A DNA stretch of 12,447 bases from an uncultured Ruminococcus sp. (lineage in GTDB: Bacteria; Bacillota; Clostridia; Oscillospirales; Acutalibacteraceae). Both the position numbers and the translations under genes were made by a program. A model generated the notes under the pieces. The model worked only from the letters and a program-made list of their open reading frames with translations, was not told the DNA's origin and did no database searches. Of the stretch, positions 1 through 8,031 are shown piece by piece (position 1 is the stretch's first letter; each line of letters starts with the position of its first letter). The stretch is from the NCBI GenBank assembly GCA_902773155.1, contig CACYDK010000078.1:1-12447 (forward strand). The letters run 5' to 3'.

Positions 1-1547
<1,547 letters not shown>

Positions 1548-1548
<1 letters not shown>

Positions 1549-1625
1549 CCGGGAGCCCCGGCAGCCATATCCGCCTTTTTAAACGTTCAGTTTTAAAGGA
1601 AGGCTTGATAAACGGCGGGTCGGGA
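1548..1625. repeat. Intergenic structured repeat unit, copy 1 (after gyrB)
   Basis: This unit begins at the last base of the gyrB stop codon. It opens with a small perfect hairpin, GCCGGG (1548-1553), loop AGC, CCCGGC (1557-1562). Next comes 'agccatatccgcc', then a weaker stem: CCTTT (1574-1578) and AAAC (1581-1584) pair with GTTT (1590-1593) and AAAGG (1595-1599). An outer pair CCGCC (1571-1575) / GGCGG (1614-1618) competes for the same bases as the CCTTT arm. The sequence is clearly homologous to the two units at 7625-7799. It is not a simple Rho-independent terminator because no T-run follows. It resembles REP/BIME-type extragenic repeats in size and position, but I do not recognise a named family. 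Confidence 0.75.
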
Positions 1626-1640
1626 CGTGTAGGGGCGGAA

Positions 1641-1798
1641 TACCCCTTTTTAAAGGGGTAAAAATTGGTACACGCGAAGCGTGTCAATTTTTGGGGATGT
1701 GGTTGTTTTCAGATGAAGTCAGAAAATACCTGCTCTCAGACCGCTAACGCTAGACGATCCCCGGAAATCAAAGATTTCCACCCCTTTAAAAAGGGGTA
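1641..1798. mobile_element. 158-bp MITE-like element with terminal inverted repeats
   Basis: The left end TACCCCTTTTTAAAGGGGTA (1641-1660) is matched in inverted orientation at 1779-1798, with 19 of 20 positions identical. Each end is itself nearly palindromic. Inside, AAAAATTG (1660-1667) plus ACACGC (1670-1675) pair with GCGTGT plus CAATTTTT (1679-1692) around a GAA loop. GGGGAT (1693-1698) pairs with ATCCCC (1757-1762). GGAAATC (1763-1769) pairs with GATTTCC (1773-1779). The whole element can therefore fold into a branched cruciform. There is no ORF of useful size and no transposase, which fits a non-autonomous miniature element. I see no convincing target-site duplication, so the exact borders are uncertain. 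The 1660-1692 hairpin ends in a T-run and could terminate gyrB transcription. Confidence 0.65.
1660..1692 (+). terminator. Possible Rho-independent terminator inside the MITE-like element
   Basis: A 14-bp stem (AAAAATTG + ACACGC against GCGTGT + CAATTTTT) has a GT bulge and a GAA loop, and its 3' strand ends in five T. It could end gyrB transcription, but the T-run is part of the stem and the structure is near-symmetric, so it may simply be the internal palindrome of the mobile element. Confidence 0.35.
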
Positions 1799-1822
1799 CA
1801 AACTTGACAAGGAAAGATAAAA

Positions 1823-1873
1823 ATGTCGAGCGCAGAACGTACCCCAAGTCTGCAAAGCTCGACAGAGGCATAA
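1823..1873 (+). CDS. Doubtful 16-residue leader ORF
   Basis: An ATG preceded by AAGGAAAG with good spacing opens the frame MSSAERTPSLQSSTEA before a TAA stop. The start signal is almost identical to that of the thioesterase 110 bp downstream. The peptide resembles nothing I know. Most of its coding sequence forms the two arms of a hairpin (1825-1863), so base pairing rather than protein sequence may be what is under constraint. It could be a leader peptide whose translation opens the hairpin, or merely a relic of a duplicated start region. Confidence 0.2.
   Translation: MSSAERTPSLQSSTEA
1825..1863 (+). promoter_or_regulatory. Leader hairpin upstream of the thioesterase-gyrA genes
   Basis: GTCGAGC + GCAGA (1825-1836) pairs with TCTGC (1849-1853) + GCTCGAC (1857-1863), leaving a 12-nt loop and an AAA bulge. 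Loop bases CCCCAA (1842-1847) are complementary to TTGGGG at 1878-1883, so an H-type pseudoknot is possible. It sits about 70 bp before the thioesterase start. No match to a riboswitch class I know; a cis-regulatory role is inference. Confidence 0.4.
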
Positions 1874-1932
1874 ACGTTTGGGGGATATCAAGAAAAAACA
1901 GGAGCTCCCTAACATGACGAGGAAATATAAAA

Positions 1933-2355
1933 ATGCACAGTAAAAGTTATTTGACGGTTCGGTATGCCGAGACGGACAGGATGGGGATCGTACACCACTC
2001 AAACTATCCCATTTGGTACGAGGTAGGCAGAACCGACTATATAAAGCTGTTCGACGTAAGCTACAGCGAAATGGAAAAAGCCGGCATAATGATGCCGCTT
2101 ACGGATCTGTCGTGTAATTTCATAGCGCCGGCGCGCTATGAGGACAGGATAATAGTGCGCACATGGGCTATCTCACTAAAGGCGGCGAGGATCGAGTTTA
2201 CCTACACGGTAAAGAAAATCAACCCCGACGGCAGCGAGACCGAGCTCGGCTACGGCACCACCTCTCACGGGATCATCGACTCCCGTACCTTCCGCCCGTG
2301 CAGTCTCAAAAAGAGAATGCCGGAGCTTTATGAAAAGATTAAAGCGACTTTGTAA
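1933..2355 (+). CDS. Hotdog-fold acyl-CoA thioesterase (4HBT / YbgC-FadM type)
   Basis: This 140-residue protein of the 4-hydroxybenzoyl-CoA thioesterase family is predicted to hydrolyse acyl-CoA (or related) thioesters in the cytoplasm. The family signature lies at the N-terminus: RYAETDRMGIVHHSNY (residues 10-25), with the expected catalytic Asp15 and the following G-x-V-x-H turn, and then YEVGR. Length is normal for a single hotdog domain, which usually works as a tetramer. The ATG at 1933 is chosen for its GAGGAA site 8 nt upstream and the immediate start of the domain. It ends 22 bp before gyrA and is probably cotranscribed with it. In YbgC/Tol-Pal organisms this family is linked to the envelope; here there is no such context, so the substrate is unknown. 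A metabolic gene between gyrB and gyrA is unexpected. Confidence 0.9.
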   Translation: MHSKSYLTVRYAETDRMGIVHHSNYPIWYEVGRTDYIKLFDVSYSEMEKAGIMMPLTDLSCNFIAPARYEDRIIVRTWAISLKAARIEFTYTVKKINPDGSETELGYGTTSHGIIDSRTFRPCSLKKRMPELYEKIKATL

Positions 2356-2377
2356 TAATTAACATGGAATCAGGTGA

Positions 2378-4885
2378 ATGAACTTGGAAAACGGAAACGA
2401 GAATAAGACGACTATCGGAAAAATTATTGATGTCGACGTTGAAAAGGAAATGAAACAGAGCTTTTTGGATTACTCTATGTCGGTAATCGTTAGCCGCGCC
2501 CTTCCGGACGTAAGGGACGGTCTCAAGCCTGTTCACAGAAGGATCCTTTATACGATGTACGAGAACGGCCTGGAGCCCTCCAAGCCGTACCATAAATGCG
2601 CCGATACGGTCGGCTCAGTGCTCGGCTCGTATCATCCTCACGGCGACGCTTCGGTATACGACGCGCTGGTAAGACTCGCGCAGGATTTCTCGATGAGATA
2701 TATGCTCGTCGACGGCCACGGAAACTTTGGCTCGGTCGACGGCGACCCCCCTGCGGCTTACAGATATACAGAAGCCCGTATGAGCAAGATATCGACCGAA
2801 ATGCTCACGGATATCGACAAAAAAACCGTCGATTTCGTGCCGAACTACGACGACAGGCTTGAGGAGCCGACGGTTCTTCCCAGCCGCTTCCCGAACCTGC
2901 TAGTAAACGGCTCCAGCGGTATCGCCGTAGGTATGGCCACAAACATCCCGCCGCACAACCTCGGCGAGGTTATTGACGCCATAGAGCTTCTCATCGACAA
3001 CCCGGACGCCTCAATGGCTGAGATAATGGAGTGCATACCCGGCCCGGATTTTCCGACAGGCGGAATCATCATGGGTCGAAGCGGGATCCGCGCGGCCTAC
3101 AGCACCGGTCGCGGAAAGATCATCGTCCGCGCCAAGACGGAGATTGTAGAGGCCAAGAACGGCCGCTTTAAAATAATCGTAAACGAGCTCCCCTACGGAG
3201 TCAACAAGGCGAGACTTATCGAGCATATCGCCAACCTCGTAAAGGAAAAGAGACTCGAGGGAATCACGAATATCGAGGATCATTCCGACCGCAACGGAAT
3301 GCATATCGAGATCGACATTCGCCGCGACCATTCGCCTCAGATCGTCCTCAACCAGCTTTTCTCGTATACACAGCTGCAAACTACCTTTGGCGCTATTCTT
3401 CTCGCGATAGTAAACGGCGAGCCCAAGATACTCACGCTCAAGGACTGCCTCAAGCTCTACATAGAGTTCCAGGAGGAGATCGTTACAAGAAGGACTCAGT
3501 TCGACCTTAAAAAAGCTCAGGACAGATGTCATATTTTAGAGGGACTGAAAATCGCCGTCGACAATATCGACGAGGTTATCAGGATAATCAGAAGCTCCAA
3601 GGATATCGCCACGGCCAAGGCCGGCTTGATGGAGCGCTTCGCTCTTGACGAGGCTCAGGCTCAGGCTATCGTGCAGATGCGTCTCGGCCAGCTCACCAAT
3701 ATGGAGCGCGGAAAAATCGAGGACGAAATCGCCGCGTTGCAGGCTAAAATCAAGGAATACCTCGCAATCCTCGGCGACGAAAAGATTCTTCTCGAGGTTG
3801 TCAGAACCGAGGCGGTTGCCCTGCGCAACAAATACGCCGACCCGAGAAGGACAGAGATCTGCCACATCAGCGGCGAGGTCGATATAGAGGATCTTATTCC
3901 CGAGGAGGAATGCGTAGTAACGATGACACGCTACGGCTACATCAAGCGCATTGCCCAAACCGAGTATTCGACCCAGAAGCGCGGCGGACGCGGCGTAAAG
4001 GGTCTTTCCACCCGTGAAGAGGACGTAGTTACCAAGATGTTCATCTGCAACACCCACAGCTACATCCTGTTCTTTACCGACAAGGGACGGGTTTACAGGA
4101 TCAAGTGCTACACCGTTCCCGAGGGCACAAGACAGAGCAAGGGAATAAATATCGCCAATATCCTGCCTATAGGTACCGACGAAAAAGTAACCTCAATGAT
4201 CCCCGTAAAGGAATTTGAGGAGGACAAGTACCTCATTATGGTAACAAAGCACGGCATTATCAAGAGGATATCGCTCGACGCCTACAACACCGCCAGAAAG
4301 GGCGGACTCATCGCGCTCGACCTCAACGAGGGCGACGAGCTGAGCTTTGTAAAGATGACAGAGGGCAATAACGAGATCATCATAGCTACAAGAGACGGTA
4401 TGGCTATCCGCTTTAAGGAAACCGACGTAAGACCGATGGGCAGACTTGCCCGCGGAGTAAAGGCGATGAACCTCAGCGAGGGCGACACCATTGTTGGAAT
4501 GAGCGTTATCGACGAGGAAGCCCTTGTGATCACGGTTTCCGAGACCGGCTACGGCCGTTTGAGCTCGCCCGACAATTACCGCGTTCAGTCCAGAGGCGGT
4601 AAGGGTCTTACAAACTACCACACCGATAAATACGGCAAGGTAGCCGGTATCAACGTCGTCAAGACCGACGATGACCTCATTATGATAAGCGAGGAGGGCG
4701 TAGTTATCAGGATCAACGCCCGCGACGTCAGGATATGCTCAAGACCTGCCAAGGGCGTTACGCTCATGCGCATAAACGAGGGCAACAAGGTTGTGGCCTT
4801 CGCTCACCTTCCCAAGGATGAGGACGAGGAGACCGAGCAGCCGGTCGATAACTCCGCTCCCGAAGAGGAAGAAGCCGATGAATAA
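2378..4885 (+). CDS. gyrA: DNA gyrase subunit A
   Basis: DNA cleavage-rejoining and wrapping subunit of gyrase; 835 residues, normal length. The N-terminal winged-helix region contains [10 protein letters not shown] (residues 86-95) and [11 protein letters not shown] with the catalytic Tyr130 (E. coli Tyr122). The coiled-coil and tower region follows, then a six-bladed C-terminal domain with the GyrA box QKRGGRG at 533-539, which separates it from ParC. The tail after about residue 810 is strongly acidic (ending EEEEADE), as in other GyrA proteins. Ala91 replaces the quinolone-contacting Ser83 of E. coli; Asp95 keeps the Asp87 equivalent. Start choice is open: AGGTGA (2372-2377) touches the ATG at 2378, with no spacer, but is ideally spaced for an in-frame TTG at 2384, which would remove two residues. 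The gene overlaps maf by 8 bp. Confidence 0.98.
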   Translation: MNLENGNENKTTIGKIIDVDVEKEMKQSFLDYSMSVIVSRALPDVRDGLKPVHRRILYTMYENGLEPSKPYHKCADTVGSVLGSYHPHGDASVYDALVRLAQDFSMRYMLVDGHGNFGSVDGDPPAAYRYTEARMSKISTEMLTDIDKKTVDFVPNYDDRLEEPTVLPSRFPNLLVNGSSGIAVGMATNIPPHNLGEVIDAIELLIDNPDASMAEIMECIPGPDFPTGGIIMGRSGIRAAYSTGRGKIIVRAKTEIVEAKNGRFKIIVNELPYGVNKARLIEHIANLVKEKRLEGITNIEDHSDRNGMHIEIDIRRDHSPQIVLNQLFSYTQLQTTFGAILLAIVNGEPKILTLKDCLKLYIEFQEEIVTRRTQFDLKKAQDRCHILEGLKIAVDNIDEVIRIIRSSKDIATAKAGLMERFALDEAQAQAIVQMRLGQLTNMERGKIEDEIAALQAKIKEYLAILGDEKILLEVVRTEAVALRNKYADPRRTEICHISGEVDIEDLIPEEECVVTMTRYGYIKRIAQTEYSTQKRGGRGVKGLSTREEDVVTKMFICNTHSYILFFTDKGRVYRIKCYTVPEGTRQSKGINIANILPIGTDEKVTSMIPVKEFEEDKYLIMVTKHGIIKRISLDAYNTARKGGLIALDLNEGDELSFVKMTEGNNEIIIATRDGMAIRFKETDVRPMGRLARGVKAMNLSEGDTIVGMSVIDEEALVITVSETGYGRLSSPDNYRVQSRGGKGLTNYHTDKYGKVAGINVVKTDDDLIMISEEGVVIRINARDVRICSRPAKGVTLMRINEGNKVVAFAHLPKDEDEETEQPVDNSAPEEEEADE

Positions 4886-5435
4886 GGTTATACTCGCCTC
4901 GGCCTCGCCGAGACGCAGGGAACTTTTAAAATGTATATTTAACGAATTCGAGGTAATCCCCGCCGATGTCGACGAGACGGTCAGCGGGGATATCCCCGCT
5001 TTACTGAGACCCGAGCATATCGCCGCAAAAAAAGCCGCCGCCGTCGCGAAAAATTTTCCCGACGCGCTCGTTATAGGCTCCGACACGGCGGTGTTCATCG
5101 GGGACAAAATGCTCGGAAAGCCGAAAAACCGCGCCGACGCGCGCGATATGCTACTTGCCCTGAGCGGCAGGGTTCACAAGGTGGTGACCGGCTGCAGTAT
5201 CTGCTTAAACGGCAGGAGCGAGAGCTTTTCGGCTGTTACCGAGGTCGAATTCTACGAGCTCTCGGACGAGGAGCTTGAAAGCTATCTGGATACTGACGAC
5301 TGGACGGACAAGGCCGGAGCCTACGGGATCCAGAGCAAGGCGGTTCTGCTGGTAAAAGGGATAAACGGCGATTACAACAACGTAGTCGGTCTCCCCTGCG
5401 CCGAGCTCAACCGCAGACTAAAGAAGTTTATTTAG
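4878..5435 (+). CDS. maf: Maf family nucleotide pyrophosphatase
   Basis: A 185-residue protein of the Maf/HAM1-like fold. Family members hydrolyse non-canonical or standard nucleoside triphosphates (dTTP/UTP in the YhdE-type) to monophosphates and can delay septation when overproduced. Visible motifs are the nucleotide-binding [12 protein letters not shown] (residues 6-17), VDET (31-34), GSDTAV with the conserved catalytic Asp69, [13 protein letters not shown] and the C-terminal VVGLP. The ATG at 4878 lies within the end of gyrA (8-bp overlap) and uses the GAGGAAG that encodes the acidic GyrA tail as its ribosome-binding site, so translation is probably coupled. A longer frame opening at 4791 lies inside gyrA and is not used. 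Substrate specificity cannot be read from sequence alone with confidence. Confidence 0.95.
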   Translation: MNKVILASASPRRRELLKCIFNEFEVIPADVDETVSGDIPALLRPEHIAAKKAAAVAKNFPDALVIGSDTAVFIGDKMLGKPKNRADARDMLLALSGRVHKVVTGCSICLNGRSESFSAVTEVEFYELSDEELESYLDTDDWTDKAGAYGIQSKAVLLVKGINGDYNNVVGLPCAELNRRLKKFI

Positions 5436-5528
5436 CCTTAAGCGTTAAAGCGCTATTTGAAACAGGCTCATATAATAAGTTTTTCCGCACGGACGCACCG
5501 GCGGATATTATGCGAAAGCGGTGTTTTT

Positions 5529-6227
5529 ATGAAAAGGGTCATTGCTTTATTACTAACGGTCATCGCCGTATTTTGTCTCTGCTCCTGTAATTCTCAGACC
5601 GAAATAGAGACCCCGGTAAGCGGAGCTACGGACGACGAGGCCAATTACCCGACCCCGGAAAACGAGAATTTTGTAGAAACCGATACCGGAACGGGAATGC
5701 GCTATAAAATGACGCTCGACCAGTACACCACAGCGTTCAACACCATGTACACCTCTCTCGGCGGCAGTCTCAAGGATTATCCCTACAAGAAGTGGAAAAA
5801 AATGTACTCGGGACTCTCCAAGGGCGTAAAATATGACTACTACTACCTCGACAGCGGAAAAATCACGCTGACCGCCACCGTCGAGCAAAAGTCGCTCTAC
5901 CTCGCGAACGTCGGCTGCGGCGTTACCAAGTCGGATTTTGTAAAAAGCAAGGACACTGAGCAAAACGTTATGACGGTCTGCGGGATTATGGCCGCCGTTG
6001 CCGGAGGCTATACAAGCGACGCGGTCATCTTCTTTGGAAACCTTTACGTAGACACGATCAACAGCGAGGAGCACTGCTTTGCCTACGGAAACAGCGTATA
6101 TCTCTACGATATCAATAAAAGCTCCAACGGCACAAAAACCATGCTTTTCCGCACAATGCCGGCCGCCGGAAATATCAAGAGCGACTGGAATATTACCGAT
6201 TACAAGACGTATTGGCTCGGAAACTAG
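5529..6227 (+). CDS. Uncharacterised lipoprotein
   Basis: I do not recognise this 232-residue protein. It begins with a clear lipoprotein signal: MKR, a hydrophobic stretch over residues 4-17, and the lipobox LCSC, predicting lipidation at Cys20 and anchoring to the outer face of the membrane. A low-complexity acidic linker rich in Thr, Glu and Asp follows (about 22-55), then one globular domain with many Tyr and Lys (PYKKWKKMY, YDYYYLD) and a hydrophobic Ala/Gly-rich segment, VCGIMAAVAGG (about 155-165). The signal peptide fixes the start at ATG 5529 rather than the in-frame TTG at 5457; the ribosome-binding site (AAGCGG) is weak. The gap to maf is 93 bp and to mnmE 26 bp. Base composition resembles its neighbours. 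Similar small lipoproteins are often lineage-specific. Confidence 0.8.
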   Translation: MKRVIALLLTVIAVFCLCSCNSQTEIETPVSGATDDEANYPTPENENFVETDTGTGMRYKMTLDQYTTAFNTMYTSLGGSLKDYPYKKWKKMYSGLSKGVKYDYYYLDSGKITLTATVEQKSLYLANVGCGVTKSDFVKSKDTEQNVMTVCGIMAAVAGGYTSDAVIFFGNLYVDTINSEEHCFAYGNSVYLYDINKSSNGTKTMLFRTMPAAGNIKSDWNITDYKTYWLGN

Positions 6228-6253
6228 CTCGAGCTCTCAGGAAGTGATCAATT

Positions 6254-7624
6254 ATGGCTGAAAACAGAACCATCGCCGCGATCTCCACCGCTCAGGGAGA
6301 AGGCGGGATCGGCGTAATCCGCATAAGCGGAGATGAGGCGGTATATATCGCCGACCGGGTTTTCCGTTCGGTAAGCGGCCGCCTGCTCGCGAACATGAAG
6401 GGCTACACCGCCGCGTTCGGGCATATTTACAGAGAAAACGAAAAGCTGGACGAGGCCGTAGCCACGGTTTTCCGCTCGCCTCACAGCTACACCGGCGAGG
6501 ACGTAGTCGAGCTGAGCTGTCACGGCGGTATTTTTATTACACGCGAGGTACTGCGCGCGGTGCTTGACAGCGGCGCCGAGCTCGCCGAGGCCGGGGAATT
6601 TACCAAGAGGGCTTTTATCAACGGCAAGCTCGACCTCACCGAGGCCGAGGCCGTTATCGATATAATCACGGCGAAAAGCCGCGCCGCCGCGCGAGCCGCG
6701 CTTTACGCCAAGGACGGCGCCCTCTGGCGCAAGGTCGAGGCCATTAAAAACGACCTTGTGGCCACCGCCGCTCATTTCAGCGCGTGGGCTGACTATCCCG
6801 AGGAGGATATTCAGGAGGTCAGCGCCGAAAATCTAAAACAAACGTTCGAAAACAACCTCACAAAGCTTGACAAGCTGCTAAATACCTTTGAGTATTCCCG
6901 CACTGTCAAGGAGGGTATAGATACCGTAATAGCCGGAAAGCCGAACACCGGAAAGAGCACGCTGATGAACCTGCTCGCGGGCGAGGACAGGAGCATAGTC
7001 ACCGATATCCCCGGCACTACGCGCGACATAGTTACCGAGAGCGTGATGGTCGGCGACGTTCTCCTCCGCCTCAACGACACGGCCGGGATCCGCTCGACTG
7101 ACGATATGGTCGAGAAGATCGGCGTGGACATCGCCCTTAAGCGCCTCACAAACTGCGGACTCGTGCTCGCTGTATTCGACGGCAGCAAGCCGCTCGGCAG
7201 CGACGACATAAAGCTGCTCGACGCTCTTTCGGACGCTCCGTCCGTCGGGATAATCAACAAATCCGATCTGCCGCAGGAGATCGACGGCGGCATAGTGGCG
7301 GAAAAGCTCAACTACGTAGTAAGGATATCCGCTAAAAACGGCGACGGGCTCGGTGAGCTCACAAAAATAATCACCGAGATCGCCGGAACGGATAATTTTA
7401 ACCCCGGAGAAGGGATCGTCGCCAACGAACGCCAGCGCGAAGCCGTGCAGAGGGCGCGCGACTCGCTCAGCGAGGCCTACGCCGCGCTTAACATCGGTAT
7501 GACCTTAGACGCTGTAACAATTGCTCTCGAGGAGAGCATTCAGCACATCCTCGAGCTTCTCGGCGAAAACGTCGGCGAAGCGGTGGTAGACAGCGTATTC
7601 CACAACTTCTGCGTGGGCAAATAG
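6254..7624 (+). CDS. mnmE: tRNA uridine-5-carboxymethylaminomethyl modification GTPase
   Basis: This 456-residue, full-length MnmE (TrmE) is the GTPase half of the MnmE-MnmG complex that installs the 5-(carboxymethyl)aminomethyl group on wobble U34 of certain tRNAs. The N-terminal folate-binding domain (about 1-120) shows TIAAISTAQGEGGIGVIRISG. A helical domain follows, interrupted by a G domain: G1 GKPNTGKS (228-235), G2 TDIPGTTRD (250-258), G3 DTAG (275-278), G4 NKSD (335-338), G5 SAK (359-361). The C-terminus is the invariant FCVGK with the functional Cys453. G1 has Thr-Gly where VGKS is commoner. AGGAAG at 6239-6244 supports the ATG. It follows the lipoprotein gene by 26 bp; its usual partner mnmG is next but separated by a 407-bp repeat-filled gap. 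Confidence 0.98.
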   Translation: MAENRTIAAISTAQGEGGIGVIRISGDEAVYIADRVFRSVSGRLLANMKGYTAAFGHIYRENEKLDEAVATVFRSPHSYTGEDVVELSCHGGIFITREVLRAVLDSGAELAEAGEFTKRAFINGKLDLTEAEAVIDIITAKSRAAARAALYAKDGALWRKVEAIKNDLVATAAHFSAWADYPEEDIQEVSAENLKQTFENNLTKLDKLLNTFEYSRTVKEGIDTVIAGKPNTGKSTLMNLLAGEDRSIVTDIPGTTRDIVTESVMVGDVLLRLNDTAGIRSTDDMVEKIGVDIALKRLTNCGLVLAVFDGSKPLGSDDIKLLDALSDAPSVGIINKSDLPQEIDGGIVAEKLNYVVRISAKNGDGLGELTKIITEIAGTDNFNPGEGIVANERQREAVQRARDSLSEAYAALNIGMTLDAVTIALEESIQHILELLGENVGEAVVDSVFHNFCVGK

Positions 7625-7700
7625 CCGCGAGCCCCGCGGAGCCATATCCGCCTTTGGAAACGTTATGCTTATTGGAAGGCTCGATAAACGGCGGGTCGGG
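7625..7700. repeat. Intergenic structured repeat unit, copy 2 (after mnmE)
   Basis: The unit starts at the base after the mnmE TAG. It opens with a hairpin, CCGCG (7625-7629) / CGCGG (7635-7639), loop AGCCC, followed by 'agccatatccgcctttggaaacgtta' as in copy 1 (written here as adjoining pieces 'agccatatccgcc' and 'tttggaaacgtta'). It ends in 'ggctcgataaacggcgggt', nearly the same as the copy 1 end. The outer pair CCGCC/GGCGG is intact; the inner AAAC/GTTT stem is eroded to AAAC/GCTT. Confidence 0.75.
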
Positions 7701-7799
7701 AGCCCCGACAGCCAATGCCGCCCCACGGAGCCCGTGGAGCCGGAGCCGCCTTTGGAAACGTTAGGTTTAAAGGAAACGTTCATCGACGGCGGATCGGAC
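7696..7799. repeat. Intergenic structured repeat unit, copy 3, with two AGC-loop hairpins
   Basis: This unit follows copy 2 head-to-tail. It has two small hairpins with the same loop: TCGGG (7696-7700) / CCCGA (7704-7708) and CCACGG (7723-7728) / CCGTGG (7732-7737), both with loop AGC. The body then repeats CCGCCTTTGGAAACGTTA (7746-7763). AAAC (7756-7759) pairs with GTTT (7765-7768), and CCTTT with AAAGG (7769-7773). The distal GGCGG is at 7788-7792. The motif GGAAACGTT occurs twice within the unit. Confidence 0.7.
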
Positions 7800-7810
7800 A
7801 ATGTGCAATA

Positions 7811-8011
7811 AATTGAGAATTGAGAGTTGAGAATTGAGAATTTAATGACGGGCAGATGGTATCATATAGAAATCAACTCATCTTCCCGACCGAATTATTA
7901 TGCAAGCTCCGCTTGCGGAGCATAAAAATATGGTCGGCAAACTAAGTTCTCGCACAGAAGAAGCCGGCTTCTCGACCATAATTCTCAATTCTCCATTCTC
8001 CATTCTCAATT
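7811..8011. mobile_element. 201-bp MITE-like element between mnmE and mnmG
   Basis: The 32-bp terminal inverted repeats at 7811-7842 and 7980-8011 match at 29 of 32 positions and are built from tandem heptamers (TTGAGAA-type on the left, TTCTCAA/TTCTCCA on the right). The element is flanked by ATA on both sides (7808-7810 and 8012-8014), consistent with a short target-site duplication or a TA target. The interior has no credible gene but carries a long hairpin (7886-7937) and a perfect 14-base palindrome, AGAAGCCGGCTTCT (7959-7972). It is unrelated in sequence to the element at 1641-1798. Its right end lies 5 bp before the mnmG ribosome-binding site (AAGGGA, 8017-8022). Confidence 0.75.
7886..7937. 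repeat. Long hairpin in the core of the second MITE-like element
   Basis: CCGACC (7886-7891) pairs with GGTCGG (7932-7937). Pairing continues with two mismatches and one GU through an AT-rich stretch to ATGC (7900-7903) / GCAT (7920-7923), and after an AA bulge to GCTCCG (7906-7911) / CGGAGC (7916-7921 region) around a CTTG loop. As RNA this would be a very stable structure between mnmE and mnmG. Confidence 0.6.
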
Positions 8012-8031
8012 ATAATAAGGGATTTGATAAT

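Larger units (their letters stand above)
1801..1935 (+). repeat. Duplicated 25-bp ribosome-binding leader, 110 bp apart
   Basis: Positions 1801-1825 and 1911-1935 match at 22 of 25 bases; both copies contain an AGGAAA-type ribosome-binding site, an A-rich spacer and an ATG. The second copy (GAGGAA at 1919-1924, 8-nt spacer) starts the thioesterase gene. The first opens only a 16-codon frame. The region between them carries a strong hairpin (1825-1863). The arrangement suggests either a tandem duplication of the gene's start region followed by decay, or an insertion that duplicated its target. Confidence 0.6.

Noticed and set aside
1804..1809. TTGACA as a promoter -35 for the thioesterase-gyrA genes
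   Set aside because: The hexamer is perfect, but no -10-like hexamer occurs 16-18 bp downstream (the bases there are cgagcg) and it is part of the duplicated leader.
1549..1932. Known riboswitch or T-box in the gyrB-thioesterase gap
   Set aside because: Structured segments are present, but I could not match any conserved riboswitch core or a T-box TGGNACC-terminator arrangement.
5441..5476. Terminator/promoter between maf and the lipoprotein gene
   Set aside because: The AGCG/CGCT stem is only 4 bp. A TATAAT at 5471-5476 has no -35 at a suitable distance; the TTGAAA at 5457 is just 8 bp away.
5457..5528. Upstream TTG start for the lipoprotein
   Set aside because: The 24 extra residues would bury the lipoprotein signal peptide, which begins exactly at ATG 5529.
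7900..8031. 44-residue N-terminal extension of mnmG from an earlier in-frame ATG
   Set aside because: The extension lies within the mobile element's hairpin and inverted repeat, has no proper ribosome-binding site and adds residues before a complete Rossmann fold; ATG 8032 has a well-spaced AAGGGA.
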